Shown here one piece after another: positions 8,249 through 16,469 of a stretch of 64,000 bases of DNA. Within the stretch, counting starts at the first letter, position 1; every line of letters starts with the position of its first letter. The notes under the pieces were generated by a model. The model searched no databases. It was not told where the DNA came from and was given only the letters and a program-made list of their open reading frames with translations. The DNA comes from Gemmatimonas phototrophica (lineage in GTDB: Bacteria > Gemmatimonadota > Gemmatimonadetes > Gemmatimonadales > Gemmatimonadaceae), in NCBI GenBank assembly GCA_945869195.1, contig CAMBNV010000004.1, positions 124,001 through 188,000 of the forward strand, in the 5' to 3' direction. The position numbers were made by a program, and so were the translations under genes.

Positions 8249-9064
8249 TCACCACGCCACGGTACCCTGTCGGACCACGACCCGCGCCGTACCGCCGCCG
8301 CCTTGGGTTGCCGTCCATGCCACCACAATCCGCGTACCGCGTACCGCCACGAGCGGAGTGCGCGCCTCTCCCGTCTCATCAGACGCCGGGGCACGGGCCT
8401 CGAAAATGTGCCCCTGCGTGCGAGAGAGGGCGAGCCCGATCCGTGGCACACGACTATTGGGATCCTCGTACACGACGACGACCGTGTCGCCGCGCGAGGC
8501 GAGGGCGGCCGTGGATGGGTGCTCGCCATAGACAATCGGCACCGGCTCGTGGAAATGCGCACCGCGCGCCATGGAGTGCGTGAAGAAGAGCCCAGCCCCC
8601 TCGCGCGCGACGAGGTGGTAGGCAAGGTGCACGTACCCATTGAGCGAATCAGCGGCAAGGAACGGCGTGGGGCGTGCGCAGCCGGTCCGGCCAACGTCGG
8701 TGGAGTCGGCGGTCACCGCCGCCTGCCAGGTCCGTCCGCCATCGTCAGAGCGCGCGACGCGAAGGACCACACTCGAGTCGGTGCGCGTGGCGAACCAACT
8801 GGCGTACGCCTCGGCCGCGTCCATCTTCACGGCACGGAGCGTGGCGGCGCAGAGGTTTGGTTCGGCGGGCCAGCTCACGGGGTTCCAAGCCACGCCAAAG
8901 CTGGCCACCCCGTCGCTACCGAGCGCGAGCCGCACACTCTGCCCGAGTGTGCCCGTGCTCCGGGCAACCGTCTCGTCCCAGTGGACGGGTTGTGGTACGC
9001 ACGCGGTGAGCGTGACAACGGCAATGGCGCCGACGAGCGTGAGGAGCGACAGAGGGTGGCGCAT
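8249..9064 (-). CDS. lipoprotein with a sialidase-like (BNR/Asp-box) propeller
   Basis: 271 residues from the ATG at 9064. The signal ends in a lipobox (VVTLTAC), so it is probably membrane-anchored. One clear Asp-box (SDDGGRTW) and repeated blades of the type FATRTDSSVVLRVARS and VYEDPNSRVPRIGLA suggest a six-bladed sialidase-type propeller. No full catalytic triad is visible, so the function is unknown. It is divergent from the P5C dehydrogenase gene. GATACT lies 6 bases before the ATG. Confidence 0.75.
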   Translation of the reverse strand: MRHPLSLLTLVGAIAVVTLTACVPQPVHWDETVARSTGTLGQSVRLALGSDGVASFGVAWNPVSWPAEPNLCAATLRAVKMDAAEAYASWFATRTDSSVVLRVARSDDGGRTWQAAVTADSTDVGRTGCARPTPFLAADSLNGYVHLAYHLVAREGAGLFFTHSMARGAHFHEPVPIVYGEHPSTAALASRGDTVVVVYEDPNSRVPRIGLALSRTQGHIFEARAPASDETGEARTPLVAVRGTRIVVAWTATQGGGGTARVVVRQGTVAW

Positions 9065-9070
9065 CGGTGA

Positions 9071-9076
9071 AGTATC
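9071..9076 (-). promoter_or_regulatory. candidate -10 element GATACT, leaderless type
   Basis: GATACT on the minus strand, 6 bases before the ATG of the sialidase-like lipoprotein, with no ribosome binding site. Confidence 0.35.
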
Positions 9077-9090
9077 GCCCCGCGCGGGAT

Positions 9091-9096
9091 TAGATT
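9091..9096 (+). promoter_or_regulatory. candidate -10 element TAGATT for the P5C dehydrogenase operon
   Basis: TAGATT about 35 bases before the start codon. It is the same hexamer found immediately upstream of other genes here, but would give a short untranslated leader. Confidence 0.35.
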
Positions 9097-9131
9097 TCCA
9101 GCTCGACCGTGTCCGAACCTCGACCCCGACG

Positions 9132-10766
9132 ATGATGCCCAACTTTTCGCCAAATGGCGTGCGCCAGCTCCCGCCGCATGCCAACGAACCGATCCGCAGC
9201 TACGCGCCTGGTAGCTCGGAGCGCGCGTCGCTCCAGGCCCGCCTTAAGGCGATGGAGTCGGAGTGCCCAGAAATCCCGGTGGTGGTCGGCGGCAAGGAGA
9301 TCCGCTCTGGTGCGGTGGCGCAGTCGGTCTCGCCCCACAAGCATGGGCATGTGACGGCGACGTACCACAAGGCGACCGCCGCTGACGTGCACGCCGCAAT
9401 CAAGGCGTCGCGCGCCGCCTGGATGGAGTGGTCCGAGTGGAGCTGGGAAGAACGCGCCGCGGTCTTCCTCAAAGCGGCCGAGCTCCTCGCCGGTCCGTGG
9501 CGCGACACGATCAACGCCTCCACGATGCTCGGCCAGTCGAAGACCGTCTACCAGTCAGAAATCGACGCCGCCTGCGAGCTGGTGGACTTTTGGCGCTTCA
9601 ATGTCGCGTTCGCACGCGACATCTACAGCGAACAGCCAGTGTCAGCGCCCGGGATGTGGAATCAGCTCGAGTACCGCGCGCTCGAGGGCTTCGTGTTCGC
9701 GGTTTCTCCGTTCAACTTCACGGCGATTGGCGGCAACCTCACCGGTTCGCCGGCGCTGATGGGCAACACCGTCCTCTGGAAGCCCGCCACCACCGCGATC
9801 CTCTCGGGCTGGTACACGATGCGCGTACTGCAGGAGGCGGGGTTGCCGGCGGGCGTGATCAACTTCTTGCCGGGCGACGCGGCGATGATCTCGGAGGTCG
9901 CGCTCACCGACCCCGATCTCGCCGGCGTGCACTTCACCGGCTCCACGGGCGTGTTCAACAACATGTGGGGAACGATCGGCAAGAATATGGGGCGCTACCG
10001 CTCCTATCCTCGCATCGTTGGTGAGACGGGCGGCAAAGACTTCATGCTCGCGCACCCCTCGGCCGACGCACACGCCTTCGCCGTGGGCGTGGTACGCGGC
10101 GCGTTCGAGTATCAGGGGCAGAAGTGCTCGGCGTGCAGTCGCATCTACGTGCCCAAGTCGCTCTGGCCCGAGGTGCGCGACCGGATGGAAGCGATGATCA
10201 AAGAGATCCGGATGGGCGACGTCAACGACTTCCGGAACTTCATGGGTGCGGTGATCGACCAGAAATCCTTCGACCGTATCGGCGGCTACCTCGCCGAGGC
10301 GAAGAAGTCCGCGACGGTGGTCGCCGGCGGCGGCACCGACGGATCGGTCGGCTACTTCGTCGAACCGACGCTGATCGAGACCAAGGACGCGTCATACCGA
10401 CTGATGTGCGAAGAGATTTTCGGCCCGGTCGTGACCGCCTACGTCTACGACGACGACAAGTGGAGCGAGACGCTCGACCTCGTCGATCGCACCTCGCCGT
10501 ACGCGCTCACCGGCGCCGTGTTCGCACAGGATCGTTCGGCCGTGCGCGAAGCACATGCGCGACTGCGTCATGCGGCCGGCAACTTCTATGTGAACGATAA
10601 GTGCACGGGCGCCGTGGTGGGCCAGCAGCCGTTCGGCGGCGCGCGCGGGTCGGGCACCAACGACAAGGCGGGCTCCAAACTCAACCTGCTCCGGTGGGTG
10701 AGCGCGCGCACGATCAAGGAAACGTTTGTGCCCCCGCATGACTACACCTATCCGTTCATGGGATAA
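9132..10766 (+). CDS. pruA: L-glutamate gamma-semialdehyde (1-pyrroline-5-carboxylate) dehydrogenase
   Basis: 544 residues, the usual length of the ALDH4-type P5C dehydrogenases, which oxidise glutamate semialdehyde to glutamate with NAD+ in proline breakdown. Visible: FVFAVSPFNFTAIGGN (cofactor segment), HFTGSTGVFN, catalytic Glu in GETGGKDF, catalytic Cys in YQGQKCSACSR, and EEIFGPVVTAYVY. Start at the ATG-ATG at 9132/9135; upstream in-frame sequence is the reverse of the lipoprotein gene. Followed after 6 bases by phzF-like gene, probably one transcript. No proline dehydrogenase is seen nearby. Confidence 0.93.
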   Translation: MMPNFSPNGVRQLPPHANEPIRSYAPGSSERASLQARLKAMESECPEIPVVVGGKEIRSGAVAQSVSPHKHGHVTATYHKATAADVHAAIKASRAAWMEWSEWSWEERAAVFLKAAELLAGPWRDTINASTMLGQSKTVYQSEIDAACELVDFWRFNVAFARDIYSEQPVSAPGMWNQLEYRALEGFVFAVSPFNFTAIGGNLTGSPALMGNTVLWKPATTAILSGWYTMRVLQEAGLPAGVINFLPGDAAMISEVALTDPDLAGVHFTGSTGVFNNMWGTIGKNMGRYRSYPRIVGETGGKDFMLAHPSADAHAFAVGVVRGAFEYQGQKCSACSRIYVPKSLWPEVRDRMEAMIKEIRMGDVNDFRNFMGAVIDQKSFDRIGGYLAEAKKSATVVAGGGTDGSVGYFVEPTLIETKDASYRLMCEEIFGPVVTAYVYDDDKWSETLDLVDRTSPYALTGAVFAQDRSAVREAHARLRHAAGNFYVNDKCTGAVVGQQPFGGARGSGTNDKAGSKLNLLRWVSARTIKETFVPPHDYTYPFMG

Positions 10767-10772
10767 CGGGCG

Positions 10773-11672
10773 ATGCGCTTCCTCACGCTCGACGTCTTCA
10801 CCGCGACTCCGTTCGGCGGCAATCAGCTCGCGGTTTTCCCCGACGCGCGTGCGATCCCAGAAGCACAACTCCTGCCGATCACACGGGAGTTCAACTTTTC
10901 CGAAGTGACCTTCTGTTATCCGCCTGACGACGCGGCGAACACGCGGCGGGTGCGCATCTTCACGCCCGGCGGCGAGGTGCCGTTCGCGGGACATCCGACC
11001 GTGGGCACGGCAGCCGCACTCGCCCTCTGCGAGCAGGCCCTCCCCACTGGGTCGGGGCACTTTCGTTTCGAGATGGGCATCGGGATTGTCCACGTCGACG
11101 TGCGCGTCGAATCGGCGGCGCGCTGCTGGGCCGAGCTCTCCGTCGCGAAGCTTCCGGAGATCGGGCCGCAGACACCAACGCTCAACACCATCGCTGCGAT
11201 CCTCTCGCTCGACGTCTCGGACCTGATGGGGGGAGCGATGTCGCCGCAGGCCGTCTCGTGCGGCCTCCCGTTCCTGCTCGTCCCGGTGAAGTCCCTCAAA
11301 GCGCTCGCCGTGTCACGCGTACGCGTCGACCTGTGGGAGCAGACGCTGCAGCGTTTCTGGGCGCCCGAAATCTTTGTCGCCGCCAAGGATCCAGAACAGG
11401 GGGCACAACACTGGCGCGCGCGCATGTTCGCACCGGGCATCCGCATCCCGGAGGATCCGGCGACGGGATCCGCGGTCGCGGCGTTCGGCGGCTGGCTCGC
11501 GTTAAAGGAGCCGAAGGACGGTGCCCATGCCTGGACAGTGGATCAGGGTATCGAGATGGGTCGACCGAGCCGGCTCGACGTGAGCGCCAACCGCGTCGGC
11601 GGCGCGGTGACGGCAGTGCGCGTTGCCGGACGCTCCGTCCTCGTGAGTGAAGGGACGCTCCGGCTCGACTGA
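10773..11672 (+). CDS. PhzF family isomerase/epimerase-like protein
   Basis: 299 residues with the two-lobed PhzF/DapF-like fold. The start FLTLDVFTATPFGGNQLAVF is diagnostic; the catalytic Glu is E44 in NFSEVTF. FTPGGEVPFAGHPTVGTA and PEDPATGSAVAAFGGWL mark the two half-domains. PhzF itself isomerises a phenazine precursor, but most family members have unknown substrates; nothing here suggests phenazine synthesis. It directly follows pruA and may act on a related metabolite. Confidence 0.88.
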   Translation: MRFLTLDVFTATPFGGNQLAVFPDARAIPEAQLLPITREFNFSEVTFCYPPDDAANTRRVRIFTPGGEVPFAGHPTVGTAAALALCEQALPTGSGHFRFEMGIGIVHVDVRVESAARCWAELSVAKLPEIGPQTPTLNTIAAILSLDVSDLMGGAMSPQAVSCGLPFLLVPVKSLKALAVSRVRVDLWEQTLQRFWAPEIFVAAKDPEQGAQHWRARMFAPGIRIPEDPATGSAVAAFGGWLALKEPKDGAHAWTVDQGIEMGRPSRLDVSANRVGGAVTAVRVAGRSVLVSEGTLRLD

Positions 11673-11680
11673 CGAGCCGG
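11660..11680. terminator. small hairpin overlapping the phzF-like stop codon
   Basis: CCGGCTCG, a 5-base loop holding the TGA, and CGAGCCGG, at the convergence with the barrel-protein gene. There is no T-run, so efficiency is uncertain. Confidence 0.4.
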
Positions 11681-11689
11681 CGCGTCGGA

Positions 11690-14032
11690 CTAGAAGCGCG
11701 CCTCTACCGAGAGGTCGATCCTTGTCTGCACGCGGGGGTACAGCCCCCGGGCCGCGTCGATCCGGAACATCCCGTCGAGGAAGCTGACGCCCACACCCAC
11801 CCCGCTCATCGGCCGCGCCACAAGCCGCCAGGCGTCGCGCGCGCCAGCCCAACCAAGGTCGCCGAAGACCACGGGGCGGACGGCCGCATTGTTGGCACCA
11901 ATCTCCAGACGACCCAGCCAGAAGGCCTGACCGTACCCCGTGCCCGGCGACTGCCCACGCACGCTCTGGAGCCCGCCGAGGAAGAAGTGCCGCTGCGCTG
12001 GCACCGTACCGGTGGTCGTGCCGGCGGCTCCCGTGAGCGAGGCGGCGAGTGGACCGATGCCGCGCGAGAGTGTCGTCTCGAACAGGGCGCGGCCGTACTC
12101 GAAGTCGCCCACGGCCCCCTCGAGTCGAAGATCGCCGCTCAGGCGCCAGCCGCGCGGGTCAAGGCCGCGGCTCCCACGCCAGCGTGCGCCCGCGCCGTAG
12201 AGCCACCCCTGGTCGGCGCCGATGTTGTCGAGGAACCGGCCGTCGTGCGCGCCGCCGAACAGCGACCAGCGGCTCTCGACCGCCGCAGTAAACTGCTGCT
12301 CAGCGAAGAGGCGCCACTGCAGGCCGCCGCGCAGCGGTCGCTCACCCGCGAGCTCTCCGCCCCAGGTGCGGTGATACACCCCTTCGTCCCGCGCATAGAG
12401 CATCGACCCGAGCGAGGCACCGACGGAGAGCGGGTCGCCAAAGTCGGAACTCACCGCGAGTCGGCGGTAGACGGTACCGCGGAAATCACGACGACCATTG
12501 CTGCGCGCGACTGTGAACTCGCCATTGAGCTGCGCGTCGGCCAGCGATCCGCGTACCAGCAGGGAGGTGGTGTAGCCCTTGCCGAGCGTCACCGAAGCAA
12601 GCAGGCCTGAGCCGAAGCCCTCGACGCGATTGAATCGCGTGTACGCGAGTCCCCAGGCGACGGTCGGCGTCTGCGGCGACCACGACGGCTGCAGGGCGAA
12701 GTCGAGCGCCTGCATGAGCTTGTCACGCTCCTTGGCGCCAAAGAGCGCCTCGCCCGAATCGTAGATCGACGGCGGCAACTCGCTCGACCTGGCGAGGGTA
12801 CTGGCGTCACAGGGGATCTCGACCGCGAGCGAGAGGGTGCCGTTCTTGCGCCGGCGATATTCGACGTACGAGTCGCCCGTGGCACACTGTCGGCTCTTCT
12901 CCGCCTTGACGATCGAATCGCTGGCGAGCGTGTACTGCTTCATCGCGTCACGGCGCGCGATCAAATCGACACCGGCCGCCTTCAGGCTGTCCGAGAAGAC
13001 GCGCGCGGAGAGGCGGCGCGGTGCCGGGATAGCCGGTAGCGAGTCGAGGCCGTTCACACTCTCGTAGCGATAGCGCTCTTCGACGATGAACGGGACGCGC
13101 ATAAGGCTCACGCGCGCGTAGCCTTCGGCTCCCTGCGTGCGCGGCAGCCAGAAGCGCTGGTTCAGTAGACCGTACTCAATCGTGACCGCCGTGACCTCCG
13201 CCTTCATCGGCGTGAGGAAGCCGCGCACGGCGAGCGGCACATCCTGGCGGGCCGTCGAGTCGTCCCCCTCTGCCGTCTCCCAGATGTCCATCGGCGCCGA
13301 GAAACGCATCACCGCTCGCACCAGGTGCGCGCCCTCGGTCTCGAACCAGAACGACCCGACCACGAGGTTCCAGCGCGCCTCGCGCGGGATCACGCGAATC
13401 TCCCGCAGCGTGATCCGTTTGCCGTCGGGCAACGTCATGAGCACCGAGTCGCCGGTCGCGAAGGTGAAATACGCCTCCGACCCGTCGGCGACCGGATGCA
13501 CGAGCATCGCGCGCCGCCCTTCGTCGCTGTTGCTGCCGATCATGTCGAAGAGCCAGAGCTCGTCCTTCCCTGGGTAATAGGGAATGGCGAGCATCTCGGC
13601 GAAGTTCGCCTCGGCGTCCATCTCCACTGCGGCGTCCTTGGTGCCGGCGGCAATCGGCGCGACCGATCGCGCGCCGAGCAGCTCGACATGGGCGCCGGTC
13701 GCGCGACTCCAGCGCACATGCGCCGCGCTTTCGGTGCGGAAGGCGAGGCGCTCGCGCGCAGACTCGCGCAGCGACATCCCCACCGACATCCGCTGGTAGC
13801 TCTTCACGTCGTAGGCGAGGAGCATCGAGTCCTGCTGCAGTCGTGCCTCCCGGGCGCGGAGCAGGAGGTCGCGGGCCTGGACGTCGGTAAACGCCGTGCG
13901 CCGATGCTCTTCGGTGACCGCGACGCGATTCCTGATCGGGGCACGCACGCCGATGCTGCCCGACGCACCCTCCCGATTCACGCCGACATTCACCGAGACC
14001 TGCAGCGCCAGCAATAGTCCGACCGCGAGCAT
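11690..14032 (-). CDS. outer-membrane protein with an Omp85-like C-terminal barrel
   Basis: 780 residues with a short signal (MLAVGLLLALQVSVNVG). Residues ~40-450 form a periplasmic region rich in beta structure that I do not recognise. From about 470 onward there are alternating strands of an outer-membrane barrel ending in ...SVEARF (C-terminal Phe). FFLGGLQSVRGQSPG is the GG..s.RGy-type motif of Omp85/BamA surface antigens. No POTRA repeats are obvious, so it is not BamA itself. A GGAG lies 5 bases before the ATG. Convergent with phzF-like gene. Confidence 0.75.
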   Translation of the reverse strand: MLAVGLLLALQVSVNVGVNREGASGSIGVRAPIRNRVAVTEEHRRTAFTDVQARDLLLRAREARLQQDSMLLAYDVKSYQRMSVGMSLRESARERLAFRTESAAHVRWSRATGAHVELLGARSVAPIAAGTKDAAVEMDAEANFAEMLAIPYYPGKDELWLFDMIGSNSDEGRRAMLVHPVADGSEAYFTFATGDSVLMTLPDGKRITLREIRVIPREARWNLVVGSFWFETEGAHLVRAVMRFSAPMDIWETAEGDDSTARQDVPLAVRGFLTPMKAEVTAVTIEYGLLNQRFWLPRTQGAEGYARVSLMRVPFIVEERYRYESVNGLDSLPAIPAPRRLSARVFSDSLKAAGVDLIARRDAMKQYTLASDSIVKAEKSRQCATGDSYVEYRRRKNGTLSLAVEIPCDASTLARSSELPPSIYDSGEALFGAKERDKLMQALDFALQPSWSPQTPTVAWGLAYTRFNRVEGFGSGLLASVTLGKGYTTSLLVRGSLADAQLNGEFTVARSNGRRDFRGTVYRRLAVSSDFGDPLSVGASLGSMLYARDEGVYHRTWGGELAGERPLRGGLQWRLFAEQQFTAAVESRWSLFGGAHDGRFLDNIGADQGWLYGAGARWRGSRGLDPRGWRLSGDLRLEGAVGDFEYGRALFETTLSRGIGPLAASLTGAAGTTTGTVPAQRHFFLGGLQSVRGQSPGTGYGQAFWLGRLEIGANNAAVRPVVFGDLGWAGARDAWRLVARPMSGVGVGVSFLDGMFRIDAARGLYPRVQTRIDLSVEARF

Positions 14033-14169
14033 CCTGACTCCGTTCTGAAGACGAGTGGCCGCCGGGAGGGGATGCCCCGCAGCGGTCCCATGTTTTGATT
14101 GAATCTACGGCCGCGGAGAGGCCGATGTTTCCTTCATGCGGCGAACGCTTCCTCCAGTCCATTGCGGAC

Positions 14170-15666
14170 ATGACGACCCCGATCGACACCGAGTCCCCCA
14201 CGGCACTGCACAGTAGTGCGCCCGGCGATCTCTCTCCCGAGGAGTTCGAGCGCCAGGCGCGCGTCCTCGCGCGCTGGATTGCCGACTACCTCGCCAACCC
14301 TGAACGGTACCCGGTCCTCTCGCGCCTGGGGCCGGGCGAGTTTGCTCGCAGCCTCCCCGTCGCGATGCCCGCGCAGGCGGAGTCGCTCGACACAATCATT
14401 GGCGATCTCGATCGCGTGATCATGCCCGGCGTCACGCACTGGAACCACCCCAGCTTCTTCGCGTACTTCGCGAACACCGCCTCCGTTCCTGGGATCCTCG
14501 CCGAACTGGTCATCGCCGCACTGAACCAGGTCGGGATACTCTGGCGCGCCTCGCCCGCGCTCTCGGAGTTGGAGGTGGTGACCACCGCCTGGCTTCGTGA
14601 CGCGATGGGGCTCCCGGCGAACTGGTTCGGGATGATCACCGACACCGCCTCCGTTTCCACGCTGCAGGCGCTCGCCGCCGCCCGTGAACGCGACCCCGCG
14701 CTCGAAATCCGGCACCGCGGCATGGCCGGCCGCACTGACCTGCCGCGGCTGCGGGTCTACTGCTCCGAGCATGCACACTCCAGCATTGATAAGGCGGTGA
14801 TCACCCTCGGACTCGGGGCCGAGAACGTCGTCCGGGTGCCTGCCGACGGACAGTTTCGCATGCGGATTGATGCGCTTACGGCAGCGGTCGCGGCCGACCG
14901 CGCCGCGGGATTTCGGCCGCTCGCGGTGGTCGCGACCATCGGGACGACTTCCACGACAAGCGTCGATCCGGTGCCCGCGATCGCCGACCTCTGCGAGCGC
15001 GAGGGGATCTGGCTTCATGTGGACGCCGCCTATGGTGGTGTGCTCGCGATGGTCCCCGAGCACCGCGTACACTTCGCGGGCGCGGAGCGCGCCGACTCGT
15101 TCGTGGTCAACCCGCACAAATGGCTCTTCTTGCCGATGGACTGTTCCGTGTTCTGGACGAAGCATCCCGCGGTACTCAAGCGGACCTTCAGCCTCACGCC
15201 CGCGTACCTCGAAACCGGCGAACAGGACGTCGCACTCTCGCAGTCTGACTACTCGTTCCAGTTGGGCCGCCGCTTCCGGGCACTGAAGCTCTGGTTCGTC
15301 CTGCGTGCCTTTGGACTCGAGGGGCTCGTGGAGCGACTGCGCGCTCACTGCAGCCTGGCCGTCACCCTGAAAGGCTGGATCACGGCCGAACCCGGCTGGG
15401 AGGTCGTCGCGCCGGTCCCGATGTCGGTCGTCTGCTTCCGGCATCGGCCAGGCGGGATCGTGGATGAGGCGGTGCTCCAGAGGCACAATACCGCGATCCT
15501 CGACTGGGTTAATGCAAGCGGGAAGGCCTTCCTCTCGCACACGAAGCTCGGGGACCGTTACGTGCTTCGGGTTGCTATCGGGAACCTGAGGACACAGGAG
15601 GCTCACGTCGCGCAGGCCTGGATGCTCCTTAGAGAGGCGGCGGCGCTGGCAGACGCGTCACCCTAA
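14170..15666 (+). CDS. group II pyridoxal-phosphate decarboxylase (aromatic amino acid type)
   Basis: 498 residues from the ATG at 14170 (14095 and 14125 are possible earlier starts). Motifs of the DDC/GAD family: WNHPSFFAYFANTASVP, HVDAAYGG (Asp pairing with the PLP ring) and NPHKWLF with the PLP-binding Lys. The substrate is probably an aromatic L-amino acid (tyrosine, tryptophan or DOPA) by family resemblance, producing the amine and CO2. No partner transporter is adjacent. Cytoplasmic. Confidence 0.88.
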   Translation: MTTPIDTESPTALHSSAPGDLSPEEFERQARVLARWIADYLANPERYPVLSRLGPGEFARSLPVAMPAQAESLDTIIGDLDRVIMPGVTHWNHPSFFAYFANTASVPGILAELVIAALNQVGILWRASPALSELEVVTTAWLRDAMGLPANWFGMITDTASVSTLQALAAARERDPALEIRHRGMAGRTDLPRLRVYCSEHAHSSIDKAVITLGLGAENVVRVPADGQFRMRIDALTAAVAADRAAGFRPLAVVATIGTTSTTSVDPVPAIADLCEREGIWLHVDAAYGGVLAMVPEHRVHFAGAERADSFVVNPHKWLFLPMDCSVFWTKHPAVLKRTFSLTPAYLETGEQDVALSQSDYSFQLGRRFRALKLWFVLRAFGLEGLVERLRAHCSLAVTLKGWITAEPGWEVVAPVPMSVVCFRHRPGGIVDEAVLQRHNTAILDWVNASGKAFLSHTKLGDRYVLRVAIGNLRTQEAHVAQAWMLLREAAALADASP

Positions 15667-15799
15667 GGGGGGGCTTGCGGCGGGGCCTCAGGGGGACGTT
15701 AACATTCTGCTGTAACCGGCATCCAACCCGGTGAATACGCGGTGGACCCCACGTCTCCCGCGACAACTGGTCGCCTATCTCCACACAGGACTTTCCTCG

Positions 15800-16324
15800 A
15801 TGCTTCGCAAGTTGATTGCCCCCGCATTGGCCGCCACGCTCGTCCTCGCCGCGTGCGAATCCACGACGGCGCCGGTGACCACGACCGACGACGACTACTC
15901 GCTCGTAATGTTCGGCGAAGCCGGTGCCTCACTCGAAGGCACCATGGGCGCGCAGCCGACGGCCGCTCCGTTCGACGGCCGCTCCGGTACTATGCCGTTC
16001 CCCGATTCGATCGCCCTGACGCAGGCGCAGAAAGATGCGATTCAGGCGCTCCGCACGGCCTTTCGCGCTGCGAATCAGCCGGCGCTCGATTCGCTGAAGA
16101 CGATCTTCGAGCGGGCACGCGCCGCTCGTGCGGCCGGTGCGAACCGTGAGGCGATCCACGCGATCCTCGTCACGGGCCGGCCGATTGGTGAGGCGCTGCG
16201 CCCAAAGGTGTTCGCGCTGCATCTCGCGGTGGTCGCGGTGCTCACCCCCTCCCAGCGTGCGTGGCTGCTCGCGAGTCGCCTCGGCCGGCCCGCGGCGCCG
16301 TCCCCGATGGTCGGTCGCCCGTAA
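15800..16324 (+). CDS. small lipoprotein with an LTxxQ/Spy-like helical region
   Basis: 174 residues. The signal MLRKLIAPALAATLVLAAC has a clear lipobox. The mature part holds two segments resembling the Spy/CpxP LTxxQ motif: ALTQAQKDAIQALRTAF and AVLTPSQRAWLL, about 75 residues apart and flanking charged helices. Spy-type proteins are periplasmic chaperones or metal sensors; here only the helical pattern supports that. A strong terminator follows. Confidence 0.6.
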   Translation: MLRKLIAPALAATLVLAACESTTAPVTTTDDDYSLVMFGEAGASLEGTMGAQPTAAPFDGRSGTMPFPDSIALTQAQKDAIQALRTAFRAANQPALDSLKTIFERARAARAAGANREAIHAILVTGRPIGEALRPKVFALHLAVVAVLTPSQRAWLLASRLGRPAAPSPMVGRP

Positions 16325-16392
16325 TCTCCGTCACCGCTGATTGCCCACAAGGCGCTCAGGTCGGGGACCTAAGGAACGACAGCAGAATGTGA

Positions 16393-16442
16393 ACAGGGCC
16401 TCGCGGAGACAGATCTCCGCAAGGCCCTGTTTAGTTTTTTTT
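16393..16442 (+). terminator. rho-independent terminator
   Basis: ACAGGGCCTCGCGGAGA and its near-perfect complement form a long stem, followed by TTTAGTTTTTTTT. It ends transcription of the LTxxQ lipoprotein gene just before the convergent RND operon end. Confidence 0.9.
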
Positions 16443-16469
16443 GCGCTATCGCCGCAACGAGACCGCCCG

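Noticed and set aside
14134-15606. 490-codon minus-strand frame opposite the PLP decarboxylase
   Set aside because: Shadow of a well-supported gene with catalytic motifs on the other strand.
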